DNA of 50,176 nt from Clostridia bacterium (lineage in GTDB: Bacteria > Bacillota > Clostridia > Christensenellales > CAG-138), in the NCBI GenBank assembly GCA_017547885.1, contig JAFYOP010000009.1, positions 1 through 50,176 of the forward strand, in the 5' to 3' direction. Below, piece by piece: positions 19,203-28,338 of the stretch (its first letter is position 1; each line of letters starts with the position of its first letter). Below the pieces are notes generated by a model, which saw only the letters and a program-made list of their open reading frames with translations, had not been told where the DNA came from and ran no database searches. Position numbers and translations under genes: made by a program.

Positions 19203-19207
19203 TATTG

Positions 19208-20587
19208 CTACATTTCCAGGCTGCCGGTGGTGCGGGGGAAGGGCAGTACGTCGCGGATGTTCGCCATGCCGGTAACGTACATTACCATGCGCTCAAAGCC
19301 CAGACCGTAGCCTGCGTGCTTTACGCCGCCGTACTTGCGAAGGTCAAGATACCAGTCGTAATCCGCTGCGTTGAGGCCCATCTCATCCATGCGCTGCTGC
19401 AGCACCTCAAGGCGCTCTTCGCGCTGGCTGCCGCCGATGATCTCGCCTACGCCGGGAACCAGCAGGTCCGCTGCGGCAACGGTCTTGCCGTCGTCATTGA
19501 GGCGCATATAGAAAGCCTTGATATCCTTGGGGTAGTCGGTAACGAATACAGGGCGCTTGTATACCTGCTCGGTAAGGTAGCGCTCGTGCTCGGTCTGAAG
19601 GTCTGCGCCCCACTCTACGGGGTATTCAAAGGCGGCGCCGCTGTTCTTGAGTATCTCAACGGCCTCGGTATAGGTGATGCGGGCAAAGTCGCTGTTGGCA
19701 ACGTTGTTGAGGCGCTCCAGCAATCCCTTATCCACAAAGCTGTTGAAGAAGTTCAGCTCATCGGGGCAGCGCTCCATTACAGTGCGGATGATGTACTTTA
19801 CCATTGCCTCGGCAACGTCAAGGTAGCCCTTCAGGTCGCAGAAGGCCATCTCAGGCTCTACCATCCAGAACTCTGCGGCGTGGCGGGCAGTGTAGCTCTG
19901 CTCGGCGCGGAAGGTGGGGCCAAAGGTGTAGATATCACGGAAGGCAAGAGCATATGCCTCGCCGTACAGCTGGCCGCTTACGGTAAGGTTTGCGCTGGTG
20001 CCGAAGAAATCCTTGGAATAGTCAACTGCGCCGTCCTCGGTCTTGGGCAGGTTGTCCATATCCAGAGTGGTTACGCGGAACATCTCGCCTGCGCCCTCGC
20101 AGTCGCTGGCGGTGATGATGGGAGTGTGAACATACAGGAAGCCATTGTCATCAAAGAAGCGATGGATAGCCTGAGCCACAACGTTGCGCACGCGGAAGGT
20201 GGCCTGGAAGGTATTGGTACGGGGCCTGAGGTGCTGCATGGTGCGCAGATACTCAAGGCTGTGGCGCTTCTTCTGCATGGGATAGCTGCTGTCGCAAAGG
20301 CCTTCGATGGTGATCTCCTTTGCCTTTACCTCAAAGGGCTGCTTTGCATCGGGAGTCAGCACAAGAACGCCCTGTACCCTGATGGCACAGCCGGTGTTGA
20401 TCTTGCGAATGGTCTCCTCGGGTATATTATTCTCATAGACTACCTGAACGTTCCTGAAGCAGGAGCCGTCTGCCAGCTCGATAAAGCCTATATTCTTGCT
20501 GTCGCGTACGGTGCGTACCCAGCCCGCTATTTCAACATCGCCCGCGTACTTGGCGGGATCCTTAGTAAGTTCACACAGTCTTATCAT
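19208..20587 (-). CDS. asnS: Asparaginyl-tRNA synthetase
   Basis: This class IIb synthetase charges tRNA-Asn. It has 459 residues, a normal length. An N-terminal OB-fold anticodon-binding domain ([20 protein letters not shown]) is followed by the catalytic core. Motif 2 lies around [21 protein letters not shown], and motif 3 is in [15 protein letters not shown] near the C-terminus, with [10 protein letters not shown] closing the protein as in other AsnRS. The ATG at 20587 follows GGAGG. The promoter gives a leader of only about 25 bases, so T-box control, common for Firmicutes synthetase genes, is not possible from that start. Confidence 0.97.
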   Translation of the reverse strand: MIRLCELTKDPAKYAGDVEIAGWVRTVRDSKNIGFIELADGSCFRNVQVVYENNIPEETIRKINTGCAIRVQGVLVLTPDAKQPFEVKAKEITIEGLCDSSYPMQKKRHSLEYLRTMQHLRPRTNTFQATFRVRNVVAQAIHRFFDDNGFLYVHTPIITASDCEGAGEMFRVTTLDMDNLPKTEDGAVDYSKDFFGTSANLTVSGQLYGEAYALAFRDIYTFGPTFRAEQSYTARHAAEFWMVEPEMAFCDLKGYLDVAEAMVKYIIRTVMERCPDELNFFNSFVDKGLLERLNNVANSDFARITYTEAVEILKNSGAAFEYPVEWGADLQTEHERYLTEQVYKRPVFVTDYPKDIKAFYMRLNDDGKTVAAADLLVPGVGEIIGGSQREERLEVLQQRMDEMGLNAADYDWYLDLRKYGGVKHAGYGLGFERMVMYVTGMANIRDVLPFPRTTGSLEM

Positions 20588-20620
20588 GAGAAACCTCCAT
20601 ATTAAAAAACGTCAACTGAC

Positions 20621-20649
20621 ATTATAATGCCGCCGTGACTATTTTGCAA
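20621..20649 (-). promoter_or_regulatory. Promoter for asnS
   Basis: TTGCAA (20644-20649), 17-base spacer, TATAAT (20621-20626) on the minus strand. The -10 is perfect and the spacing ideal. The predicted start lies about 25 bases before the asnS ATG. Confidence 0.75.
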
Positions 20650-20713
20650 GGCAAAGGGGATATTTTAAGTAAATCAGGCATAATTTTAATCACACCGCAT
20701 ACCCGGAGGCAAT

Positions 20714-21721
20714 ATGTATCAATCACCTGTACCTCTTATCGTTATACGTTCCGCCGCCCATTCCCTCATAGAGGTGAACGGGCAGATACTGGGCGAATGT
20801 TTGCCCGGCTCCCACGTGGCAATGCCAGCGGGGGATACGGGGGATTATTATATTTCCTCCACCCCCCTTGAGGGCACGGGCTGGCCCACCACAAGGAAGC
20901 TCACCCTAAGCAAAGGCGCAGCCCTCCCTCCCGAAGGGGACAGCGTTGAACTGTGCGCATGGCCCGGCGGAGTGTATGAGCTAAGCTTTGCTGCAGAACG
21001 CAGCACATTACGTCCTGCGGATATTCCCCGCCAGCTGGACCAGCTGAGCTTTTCCTGCGGGCGCAGCCGCCGCACACTGACCCTGTATTATGAAGGCGGC
21101 CTTCGCCTGCTGATCGAAGATGAGGGCAGGTCCTCCTGCATATCCCTTGGACAGGGAGATTACGGCACCCTTGCCCTATACACTGCGGCGGGCCGCCAGT
21201 TTGCCGCGGTAATCACCCATGAAGGCCACACAGCACACCTGCTGATGCTGGACAGCAACACGGAGGCAGTGCTGGAAATAACCGCCGATGAAATACTGCT
21301 TGAGCAGGACTGTATAGCCGCAATAGACAACCTCGGCACAATAATGGGCCATCAGAGAAAGAGAAAATTCATATATTCGGCGGGAGAGTTTTCAGCCGAT
21401 CATCCGGAAACAGGTTTCTTTACCCGGGAATATTCCTTCCCCGTATGCAAATCTTCCCTTGTGCGCGCCTTTGCGGAGGCGGTGCGGGAGGGATTCCGGG
21501 AGGAGGCCATGAGCTATCTTACACCGGATTTACGGCAGAGCCTCCCCTTTGACGAAATAAGGGATTTCCTGGGAAATTTTCAAAGCTGCCGCCCGCCCCT
21601 TTCTGATAAAAGCGGCGCGCTGCTGGGCCTTATAACCTCGGAGGGAAACAGGGTCAGCAGCGCGCGTCTGTATGAATTTCAGTTTGAAAACGGGCTTATA
21701 TCGGACATAGCCGAGGTATAG
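20714..21721 (+). CDS. Protein of unknown function
   Basis: I do not recognise a family for these 335 residues. There is no signal peptide or membrane segment. The first 240 residues look beta-rich, with many short alternating hydrophobic strands (SPVPLIVIRSAAHSLIEVNG; LTLYYEGGLRLLIEDE; GTLALYTAAGRQFAAVI). The last 90 form a helical part (SSLVRAFAEAVREGFREEAM) and a short closing beta segment. The start is the ATG at 20714 just after CCGGAGG. It is divergent from asnS and convergent with the HD-domain gene, whose stop lies 1 base away, so it is probably transcribed alone. Codon use resembles its neighbours. Confidence 0.7.
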   Translation: MYQSPVPLIVIRSAAHSLIEVNGQILGECLPGSHVAMPAGDTGDYYISSTPLEGTGWPTTRKLTLSKGAALPPEGDSVELCAWPGGVYELSFAAERSTLRPADIPRQLDQLSFSCGRSRRTLTLYYEGGLRLLIEDEGRSSCISLGQGDYGTLALYTAAGRQFAAVITHEGHTAHLLMLDSNTEAVLEITADEILLEQDCIAAIDNLGTIMGHQRKRKFIYSAGEFSADHPETGFFTREYSFPVCKSSLVRAFAEAVREGFREEAMSYLTPDLRQSLPFDEIRDFLGNFQSCRPPLSDKSGALLGLITSEGNRVSSARLYEFQFENGLISDIAEV

Positions 21722-21722
21722 T

Positions 21723-22385
21723 TTAAAGTATCTCCTGATCGTTTATCACTATGCCGAACACCAGCCCCAGCCTTTCGGCGGCCTTGCGGCACAGCAGCAT
21801 GCGTCCCATGAATATTTCAAAGTAATCCATCACGGCACAGAATTCCGTATCTATGGAAAGCACCAGCGTGATGGTTTTACTTTCGGCGTCTATGATAAGG
21901 TCGCTCTTTTTTACGGAATAATTCACCCTGTCATGGATGTCAAAGTCCTCTTTTTTCATATTGCGCACACGGGTATAGCGCACGTCGCCCTTATCCGCCA
22001 GTATCAATGCCGCGGAAATATCGCTTACCGGCCTTGCAGTCCCCTCATCGTGGTTGCCTATGGCGGTTATAACGTCTGCGATATCCTCAGGATCCATGCC
22101 CATGTGGTCCAGTATGCGGAAAGCCATTACGGCGCCGCTTTGGGCATGGTCGGCACGGTTTACCACGTTGCCAATGTCATGCATATAGCCTGCTATTTCC
22201 GCAAGCTCCTGCTCCCGCTCGCTTCTGCCCAATACTTTGAGTATGCGCCTTGCCTCCACAGCCACCTTGGTAACGTGGGCAAAGCTGTGCTCCGTGTAAC
22301 CAAGGGCAGTGAGGGATTCATCCGCCTTTTGTATGTATGTGCGTATTACCGGGTTGTCTCTTACCTGTTTTGCAGTAATGTGCAT
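21723..22385 (-). CDS. HD-domain metal-dependent phosphohydrolase
   Basis: HD-domain proteins hydrolyse phosphate esters, often of nucleotides, with a His/Asp metal site. In these 220 residues the expected set is seen in order: EHSFAHVTKV (about 31-40), YMHDIGN (the HD pair), DHAQSG and IGNHDEG, then ADKGDVRYTRVR. I place the start at the ATG at 22385 (MHITAKQ). It lies 1 base after the stop of the purine nucleoside phosphorylase gene and uses AAAGG inside that gene's end. Such tight coupling suggests a purine-nucleotide salvage role, but the substrate is inferred only from context. Confidence 0.85.
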   Translation of the reverse strand: MHITAKQVRDNPVIRTYIQKADESLTALGYTEHSFAHVTKVAVEARRILKVLGRSEREQELAEIAGYMHDIGNVVNRADHAQSGAVMAFRILDHMGMDPEDIADVITAIGNHDEGTARPVSDISAALILADKGDVRYTRVRNMKKEDFDIHDRVNYSVKKSDLIIDAESKTITLVLSIDTEFCAVMDYFEIFMGRMLLCRKAAERLGLVFGIVINDQEIL

Positions 22386-22386
22386 A

Positions 22387-23208
22387 TTACATCCTTTCCA
22401 CAAACGCCGTCATTATGCGCTGAAACCGCTCTGCCGCAGCCTCACCGGCCTCTATTACCTCATCGCCGGACAGGGGCTGATCCAGTACCCCCGCCGCCAT
22501 GTTGGTTACCAAAGATACGCCGAGTATCCTCATGCCCATCTGGTTTGCCGCTATCACCTCAGGCACGGTGCTCATGCCCACGGCATCGCCTCCAAGGGTG
22601 CGGATTGCGCGAATCTCCGCCGGGGTTTCATACTGAGGGCCTGTCATGTAAAAATACACTCCCTCTTCCACATTATCCCCAAGCTCCCTTGCCGCATCCT
22701 TAAAAAGCTGACGATATTCCTTATCAAAGGCATAAGTCATATCCGGGAAACGCTCGCCAAACTCCGGAATGTTCTCCCCGATAAGAGGATTGCCAAGGGT
22801 AAACTTTATATAGTCGCTCATCACCATCAGCGTACCGCCGGCAAACTTCAGGTTCACGCCGCCCGCCGCGTTGGTAACGATGAGCTTTTTTATGCCTAAA
22901 AGCCCCGCTACCCGCACGGGGTATGCCACTTCTTCCATGGTATGCCCTTCATAGGCATGGAGACGCCCCTGCATCATCAGCACATTCTTTCCGCCAAACC
23001 TTCCCGCCACAAAGCGGCCTACATGGCCTATGGCGGTACTGCGCTTAAAGTAAGGTATATCGCCGTAGGGTATACATATGGGATCCTCTACCTTTTGGGC
23101 AAGACCTCCAAGGCCGCTCCCCAGTATCATCAGCAGCTCCGGCTCAAATCCGTCCAGGCATTCTCGTATGTATTGTACGCTGTCCTTATATTGCTGAATA
23201 GTGTACAT
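22387..23208 (-). CDS. Purine nucleoside phosphorylase (trimeric, NP-II type)
   Basis: The enzyme splits purine (2'-deoxy)ribonucleosides with phosphate to free base and (deoxy)ribose-1-phosphate. The 273 residues carry the family motifs in order: LGSGLGG (phosphate-binding Ser, about 29-36), GRLHAYEGHTMEEV, TNAAGGVN, GPQYETPAEIR (purine-site Glu) and VSLVTNMAAG. This is the low-molecular-mass trimeric family (punA/pupG/PNP type), not hexameric DeoD. It starts at the ATG at 23208 after AAGGAGG and is followed at once by the HD-domain gene. Direct GTTAC repeats lie upstream. Confidence 0.93.
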   Translation of the reverse strand: MYTIQQYKDSVQYIRECLDGFEPELLMILGSGLGGLAQKVEDPICIPYGDIPYFKRSTAIGHVGRFVAGRFGGKNVLMMQGRLHAYEGHTMEEVAYPVRVAGLLGIKKLIVTNAAGGVNLKFAGGTLMVMSDYIKFTLGNPLIGENIPEFGERFPDMTYAFDKEYRQLFKDAARELGDNVEEGVYFYMTGPQYETPAEIRAIRTLGGDAVGMSTVPEVIAANQMGMRILGVSLVTNMAAGVLDQPLSGDEVIEAGEAAAERFQRIMTAFVERM

Positions 23209-23239
23209 ACTATACCCTCCTTTTTTGCGTTATATCAAT

Positions 23240-23279
23240 TTTTGTTACGTATATGTTACCACAAAATGCTTTTGTTACG
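23240..23279 (-). promoter_or_regulatory. Direct repeats upstream of the nucleoside phosphorylase operon
   Basis: TTTTGTTACG occurs at 23240-23249 and again at 23270-23279, exactly 30 bases apart, with a third GTTAC at 23255-23259 between them. This could be a regulator-binding array. I see no clear -35/-10 pair to anchor it. Confidence 0.3.
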
Positions 23280-23300
23280 ATACAAGCAATGGGTTTGTCT

Positions 23301-24032
23301 TTATTCAAAGGTAAAAGCGCACTCAAAGCACAGCGCCTCGCCAATATATCCCGCCACTATGCGGCTGCCGCCCCCTTCTCCGGCGTACAGGGTGATGGTA
23401 TCCCCTATCTTTGCTTCCTTTACAAAATTTATGGCAAACTCTTTCAGTTCCCCTTCAAAAAGCTCCATGGGCAGCACATCGCAGGCCATATCTCCATACA
23501 CGGAATTATTCACATGGCCGTTGCCGTCAAGGTCTGAATAGACCACCCTGCGCTCCCCTATCCTTTCCATGTTTTCCACAGGGCGAAGCTTATCCGGTTC
23601 GCCCACAGGCAGGATAATATCCTCATGGTTCTGTATTTCATAAGGAAATGAGGAAGGCCTCAGTATCCTTCTGGTATTGGGATCGCACAGTATCCATGCG
23701 GAGCGTCCAGCTATTATCTGCTCCCCGGCTGCATCCTCCAGTATATAGTCCCTTATGCAGAAAGGCCCGGCGATCTTACGCTCGTAGGTGATAAGCCTTA
23801 TTCGCTCCTCCGCCCTTACGTTGCGCTTTATGCTGAAGCGTACCCGGGATACCAGAAACACATACCCTTCCTCCGCCAGCTTATCATGGGGCAACCCCCT
23901 GTGGCCATAATCCTCCCCCGCAATGTCAGAGGTAAGGCAAAGCAGTGATGAAGGCTTGAGCCTTTGGGTAAAATCGCACTGAGAGAAAGATATCTCCTGA
24001 GTTTTTTCGAATATACCGTCCTGTCGGCGCAT
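23301..24032 (-). CDS. Acyl-ACP thioesterase family protein
   Basis: These double-hotdog enzymes release fatty acids from acyl-ACP; in bacteria their exact substrates vary. The 243 residues comprise two hotdog repeats. The first has a helix ending in LTSDIAGEDYGHRGL and a strand VSRVRFSIKRNVRAEERI. The second holds the catalytic motif YSDLDGNGHVNNSVYGDMA, with the expected Asn-x-His spacing. The ATG at 24032 is 7 bases after AAGGAG. It is a single gene between the phosphorylase operon and the etf end of the butyrate block, separated from the latter by a terminator hairpin. Confidence 0.85.
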   Translation of the reverse strand: MRRQDGIFEKTQEISFSQCDFTQRLKPSSLLCLTSDIAGEDYGHRGLPHDKLAEEGYVFLVSRVRFSIKRNVRAEERIRLITYERKIAGPFCIRDYILEDAAGEQIIAGRSAWILCDPNTRRILRPSSFPYEIQNHEDIILPVGEPDKLRPVENMERIGERRVVYSDLDGNGHVNNSVYGDMACDVLPMELFEGELKEFAINFVKEAKIGDTITLYAGEGGGSRIVAGYIGEALCFECAFTFE

Positions 24033-24231
24033 AAGTATGCTCCTTTTTAGATAACATAATCAATTCATTTAAATTATATCAAAGGAACGATGTGTTTGAC
24101 AGTATCAGATAGATGTAAAATCACTTTTTATAATACACTTTTAACGATAATGCTGTCGCTTCCTGGTAACTAATGAACCTTACTGCTGCCCGCCGTTCAT
24201 AATATAAATCTACCTATTTATATTATAGACT

Positions 24232-24265
24232 AAAGGCAGACACCCTCAATTGTGTGTCTGCCTTT
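24232..24265. terminator. Terminator hairpin after etfA
   Basis: AAAGGCAGACAC (24232-24243) pairs perfectly with GTGTCTGCCTTT (24254-24265) around a 10-base loop, 22 bases after the etfA stop. The 12-bp stem ends in A/T on each side, so it could act in both directions. A near-palindrome AATATAAAT-CTACCT-ATTTATATT lies just beyond it at 24201-24224. Confidence 0.75.
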
Positions 24266-24287
24266 AATCACTAATCCCTGTCTATGT

Positions 24288-25298
24288 CTATTTATCAACA
24301 GCCTTTGATGCCTTAAACTTGGTAATCGCCTCTGTCAGCTTGGGGACTATCTTCTTTATATCGCCCTGGATTCCCAAATCAGCAATTTCCATCATGGGAC
24401 ATGTGGCATCCTTATTAATAGCAAGAATAAATTCTGAATCCTCCATGCCCGCCAGATGCTGTATTGCACCGGAAATACCGCATGCCACATACAGGTCGGG
24501 ACGAACAGTTTTACCGGTCTGTCCTACCTGACGGTCTTTTTCTATCCAGCCGCTGTCAACGCCAACACGGGAAGAAGCAACTTCTCCGCCCAGTACATCC
24601 GCCAGCTTGTGGAGAGGTTCAAAGCCCTCTGCCCCTCCTACGGCGCGCCCGCCGGATACCAGCACCTTAGCCTCTGTAATATCTACGCTTTTAGTTGCTT
24701 TGGGCAACACTTCCATTATCTCAACGTTCATATCGGAAGGCTCAAACGCAACCCTTACAATCTCCGGCTCGCACTCAGCTGCCTCTTTGCGCTCCGGCAT
24801 CTTCATAACACCAGGGCGCACAGTTGCCATCTGAGGGCGATAGTTTTTGCATACTATGGTTGCCATAATATTTCCGCCAAATGCAGGGCGTGTCATAAGC
24901 AGCAATCCGTTTTCCGCATCAACATCCAGCTTAGTGCAGTCCGCGGTAAGTCCGGTATGAACGCGACCGGCTACACGGGGGGCCAGGTCACGTCCTATAG
25001 AGCTGGCACCAAAGAGTACCACATTGGGATCGTATAAGCCTATTACAGTGGTAAGTGCCTTTGCATAGGGTTCCGTAACATAAAGCTTCAGCATCGGATC
25101 ATCTACTACAATAACCTTATCCGCTCCATACTCGTAAAGCATCTTTGCCTTGCCGGTAATATTACTTCCCAGCAATATCGCCACTACCTTTTCTCCCAGT
25201 ACAGCCGCCAGCTTCTGTGCTTCACCCAACAGTTCCAGACCAACCTTCTGTACATGGCCTTCTCGCTGCTCAATTACAACAAATACATCTTTACTCAT
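24288..25298 (-). CDS. etfA: Electron transfer flavoprotein alpha subunit
   Basis: EtfA pairs with EtfB and hands electrons between NADH, ferredoxin and butyryl-CoA dehydrogenase. In Clostridia the Bcd/EtfAB complex commonly bifurcates electrons from NADH to crotonyl-CoA and ferredoxin. The 336 residues include the C-terminal FAD domain: LVSGGRAVGGAEGF, SSRVGVDSGW, RQVGQTGKTVRPDLY and AINKDATCPMMEIADLGIQGD. It is 15 bases after etfB, ends the bcd-etfB-etfA unit and is followed by a hairpin terminator. Bifurcation is inferred from the partners, not visible directly. Confidence 0.96.
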   Translation of the reverse strand: MSKDVFVVIEQREGHVQKVGLELLGEAQKLAAVLGEKVVAILLGSNITGKAKMLYEYGADKVIVVDDPMLKLYVTEPYAKALTTVIGLYDPNVVLFGASSIGRDLAPRVAGRVHTGLTADCTKLDVDAENGLLLMTRPAFGGNIMATIVCKNYRPQMATVRPGVMKMPERKEAAECEPEIVRVAFEPSDMNVEIMEVLPKATKSVDITEAKVLVSGGRAVGGAEGFEPLHKLADVLGGEVASSRVGVDSGWIEKDRQVGQTGKTVRPDLYVACGISGAIQHLAGMEDSEFILAINKDATCPMMEIADLGIQGDIKKIVPKLTEAITKFKASKAVDK

Positions 25299-25313
25299 TG
25301 CTTTGCTCCCTTC

Positions 25314-26105
25314 TTAAATCAAGTGAAGCTCATCCAACTTTGCGACGATAGCTTCAACAGCCTCGTCATCTGTTAAGCCGGTCAGCTTTGTGCCCTTCGC
25401 CTTTGCCTGCTTGGTAAAGGACTGCACAACATTGGTAGGCGAACCGTTCAGACCAATCCATTCGGGATTAAGCATATCCTTAAGATCATCAAATCCCAAT
25501 ACAGTAATATTCTTTTCATATGCATCGATAATACCTCGAACAGTCATATAGCGTGGTTTCGCCAGCTCAGAAAGGGCAGTTACCAGGCAAGGCATCTTTG
25601 CCTTAACTATATGATAGCAATCTTCAAACTGGCGTTTTACTATCACACTGTCCCCTTCCACTTTCAGCTCTTCGGCATAGCTGATCTGAGGTATCTTCAT
25701 CTGTTCAGCAATCTGAGGACCAACCTGCGCGGTGTCTCCATCTATTGCTTGCCTACCTGTAATGATAAGATCAAATCCGACTTTCTTCAGCCCTGACGCT
25801 ATTATAGTGGCAGTAGCATAAGTATCAGAACCACCAAATTCGCGGCCGGAAATAAGTATGGCATCATCACATCCCATTGCCAGGGCTTCCCGAAGCGCAA
25901 CGTCCGCCTGTGGAGGTCCCATGCAAACCACAGTTACGGTAGCTTCGGGATTCTCTTCCTTTATTTTAAGCGCGGATTCTATACCGGATTTATCGTCGGG
26001 GTTAATTATACTGGGGACCCCATCTCGTATCAGGGTGTTCGTCTTGGGATCAAGGCGTACTTCCGTTGTATCGGGAACCTGCTTAATACATACAGCAATC
26101 TTCAT
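25314..26105 (-). CDS. etfB: Electron transfer flavoprotein beta subunit
   Basis: This is the small Etf subunit (263 residues), which in bifurcating Etfs carries the NADH-side FAD. The family hallmarks are the N-terminal MKIAVCIKQVPDTTEVRLDP, INPDDKSGIESALKIKE, TVVCMGPPQADVALREALAMG, and DLIITGRQAIDGDTAQVGPQ. It lies between bcd (21-base gap) and etfA (15-base gap) on the same strand, the standard clostridial bcd-etfB-etfA order. The product should form the soluble EtfAB-Bcd complex in the cytoplasm. Confidence 0.96.
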   Translation of the reverse strand: MKIAVCIKQVPDTTEVRLDPKTNTLIRDGVPSIINPDDKSGIESALKIKEENPEATVTVVCMGPPQADVALREALAMGCDDAILISGREFGGSDTYATATIIASGLKKVGFDLIITGRQAIDGDTAQVGPQIAEQMKIPQISYAEELKVEGDSVIVKRQFEDCYHIVKAKMPCLVTALSELAKPRYMTVRGIIDAYEKNITVLGFDDLKDMLNPEWIGLNGSPTNVVQSFTKQAKAKGTKLTGLTDDEAVEAIVAKLDELHLI

Positions 26106-26126
26106 TTCACCGATCTCCTTTATATT

Positions 26127-27269
26127 TTATTTCAGCTTCATTGAACCTGATATGACCATCTTCATTACTTCCGAAGTTCCTTCATATATCTCGGTTATCT
26201 TCGCATCGCGCATCATGCGCTCGATAGGATACTCACGTGAATATCCGTAGCCACCCAGCAGCTGTACACATTCTCTGGTAACCTCGTTGGCCACCTCAGA
26301 AGCCATCAGCTTACACATTGCAGCATATACGCTGTAATTCTCCTTGTTATCCTTTGCAACAGCTGCGCGCCATACAAGCAGCCTTGCAGCATCTATTTTT
26401 GTCTGCATCTCAGCAAGCTTAAACTGAGTATTCTGGAACGCGGCAATGGGCTTGCCGAACTGTTTGCGTTCCTTTACATATTTAACCGCCTCATTCAATG
26501 CACCTTGGGCAATACCTACAGCCTGTGCTCCGATACCGATACGTCCGCCGTCCAGCGCCTTCATGGCAATCTTAAAGCCGCTTCCCTCTTTACCCAGCAA
26601 ATTTTCCGCAGGAACGCGTACGTTATCATAGTTCACAACACAGTTGGATGCCGCCCTTATACCCATACGGGGTATATTGGCATTTACGGACAGCCCCGGC
26701 ATACCCTTTTCAACGATAAAAGCACTGATTCCTCTGGTTCCGGCTGCAGGGTCAGTAAGTGCAAATACGACAAATGTATCAGCAAATCCCGAATTGGTTG
26801 TGAAAATCTTTGATCCATTGATTACATATTCATCGCCGTCCTTGTATGCCTTTGTCTGCTGCCCTGCAGCATCACTGCCGGCATTAGGCTCGGTAAGGCC
26901 AAAGCATCCAATCTTACTTCCGTCTACCAGCGGGCGAAGATACTTCTGCTTTTGCTCCTCAGTACCAAAGTCATTAATGCAGGAACAGCACAGCGAAGTA
27001 TGTACAGAAATAGTAATACCGGTACTGGCATCCTGCTTGGATACCTCTTCCATACACAGCACATATGACAAATTGTCTCCGCCTTCTCCGCCATAAGTTC
27101 TCGAGTAAGGTATTCCAAAAAAGCCAAGCTTCTTCATCTTTTCGAGAAGCTCCATATCATAGGCTTCATTTTCGTCCATGTCTCTGGCCAGAGGCTTTAT
27201 CTCTTCTTCTGCAAACTTACGATAAAGCTCTTGCTGCAGCAGGTGAGTTTTACTGAGCTTAAAATCCAT
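26127..27269 (-). CDS. bcd: Butyryl-CoA dehydrogenase (short-chain acyl-CoA dehydrogenase)
   Basis: Bcd reduces crotonyl-CoA to butyryl-CoA with electrons from EtfAB and uses FAD. The 380 residues match the usual length. FAD and substrate signatures are CFGLTEPNAGSDAAGQQTKA and IFTTNSGFADTFVVFA. The catalytic base is Glu363 in AKITEIYEGTSEVMKM, and QLLGGYGYSREYPIERMMRD precedes it. The position of the Glu is that of short-chain dehydrogenases. It starts at ATG 27269 after a 253-base control region with a palindromic operator, and heads bcd-etfB-etfA. Position and family make butyryl-CoA the likely product, though an isobutyryl-type substrate is not excluded. Confidence 0.95.
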   Translation of the reverse strand: MDFKLSKTHLLQQELYRKFAEEEIKPLARDMDENEAYDMELLEKMKKLGFFGIPYSRTYGGEGGDNLSYVLCMEEVSKQDASTGITISVHTSLCCSCINDFGTEEQKQKYLRPLVDGSKIGCFGLTEPNAGSDAAGQQTKAYKDGDEYVINGSKIFTTNSGFADTFVVFALTDPAAGTRGISAFIVEKGMPGLSVNANIPRMGIRAASNCVVNYDNVRVPAENLLGKEGSGFKIAMKALDGGRIGIGAQAVGIAQGALNEAVKYVKERKQFGKPIAAFQNTQFKLAEMQTKIDAARLLVWRAAVAKDNKENYSVYAAMCKLMASEVANEVTRECVQLLGGYGYSREYPIERMMRDAKITEIYEGTSEVMKMVISGSMKLK

Positions 27270-27308
27270 ATTTTTTCCTTTCTGTGCAAATATTTTTATG
27301 ACACATAA

Positions 27309-27320
27309 TTTGTATACAAA
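27309..27320. promoter_or_regulatory. Palindromic operator upstream of bcd
   Basis: TTTGTATACAAA is a perfect 12-base palindrome 40 bases before the bcd start. TTGTATACAA-like sites are typical for FCD-type GntR regulators, and such a gene (27523-28278) is the next one upstream. A second palindrome, TGACT-GATA-AGTCA, lies at about 27397-27410. Confidence 0.55.
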
Positions 27321-27471
27321 CTATTCAACGACTACTATACCGCACACGTACAAATACATGTGTTTACATTTTTAATTTGGTTTATTTCTGCCTTATGAGA
27401 AGTGACTGATAAGTCATAATAAGAGACATTTCTTTCCCTTGGTTGTGAGAATATTACCGGTCGTCTTATGT

Positions 27472-27511
27472 CAACATGATCTCCTCTGAAAAATCAGAGA
27501 AAATCATGTTG
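27472..27511 (-). terminator. Nested hairpin after gntR
   Basis: CAACATGAT (27472-27480) pairs with ATCATGTTG (27503-27511), and an inner CTCTGA/TCAGAG stem (27484-27489 with 27494-27499) sits inside it. It lies 12 bases after the gntR stop and separates the crt...gntR transcript from bcd. There is no T run, so full termination is uncertain. Confidence 0.45.
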
Positions 27512-27522
27512 ATAATGAAGTG

Positions 27523-28278
27523 TCAGGACTCCGTGGTTTTAACAAGAGCAATCGGGAAAATACTTGGAATAGCATTTGTGTTTTTTTCTTCATCAAATTC
27601 TGCAGCGTGTTCCTGCTCACTGACATGAACATGTATCTTTTGGGATGTCTTGAGATGTTTTTTCATATGGTTCAATCCATTTGCAAGGTTCCCTTCCTTC
27701 AATGCATCAATAATATTTCGATGTTCCTGAATGGTTATTCGCTGTATAGCAGGATCCATGCTGGCTTTTTTCATATTTTCCATAATTACCCATCGCACCG
27801 CCGAAAGCAATTCTATAAGGATATCGTTGCCGGTAGAGCGCGCAATAGCATTGTGGAAATCCGCATCATGCTGGAGAAAGTATTCCGATGTAAAGTCCGG
27901 ATTCTGCATCTTCCAATGCAGCCTTTCCAAGACACGTATATCTTCAGGTGTGATTCGTTCCATTGCAAGTACGATTATATTTATTTCCAATATTTCACGC
28001 AGTTCTTGCAGATACTGAAAATTGTCCTTGCGTAAATTAACGATCATATTAAATGGTTCTATCAGGCATCCTCTGGTGTTTTCTGTAATGAACGTACCCT
28101 TATTTCGCCTTTCTATCAGCCCCATTGCCGAAAGCACCTTAAGGTTCTCTCGAATCGTTGACCTACCAACTCCCAACATCTTCTCCAATTCCGCTTCGGT
28201 TGGTATTTTGTCACCCATCTTGTAGTCATTGTAGATCATTTCTTTGATCGCTTGCAAAACCGAATCACTTTGTCTCAA
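27523..28278 (-). CDS. GntR-family regulator, FadR/FCD subfamily
   Basis: This is a dimeric ligand-responsive transcription factor; FCD members usually sense carboxylic or sugar acids. It has about 251 residues. The N-terminal winged helix reads GDKIPTEAELEKMLGVGR then STIRENLKVLSAMGLIERR (about 24-60). The FCD domain carries metal-binding residues in HDADFHNAIARSTGN (Asp, His) and TIQEHRNIIDALKEG (His). An ATG at 28284 directly abuts GAGGG, so the TTG at 28278, with 6-base spacing, is the better start. It lies at the end of crt-thl-hbd-ilvD-PFOR-DUF169-gntR and is the natural candidate controller of this cluster. Confidence 0.9.
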   Translation of the reverse strand: MRQSDSVLQAIKEMIYNDYKMGDKIPTEAELEKMLGVGRSTIRENLKVLSAMGLIERRNKGTFITENTRGCLIEPFNMIVNLRKDNFQYLQELREILEINIIVLAMERITPEDIRVLERLHWKMQNPDFTSEYFLQHDADFHNAIARSTGNDILIELLSAVRWVIMENMKKASMDPAIQRITIQEHRNIIDALKEGNLANGLNHMKKHLKTSQKIHVHVSEQEHAAEFDEEKNTNAIPSIFPIALVKTTES

Positions 28279-28338
28279 AACCATCCCTCTTTTCCAAGTA
28301 CTAATAATAAATATTGTAACATTTTTCCCAAATTTTTC

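Noticed and set aside
20588..20713. T-box leader before asnS
   Set aside because: The promoter places the start about 25 bases before the ATG, which leaves no room for a T-box, and no specifier or T-box motif is seen.
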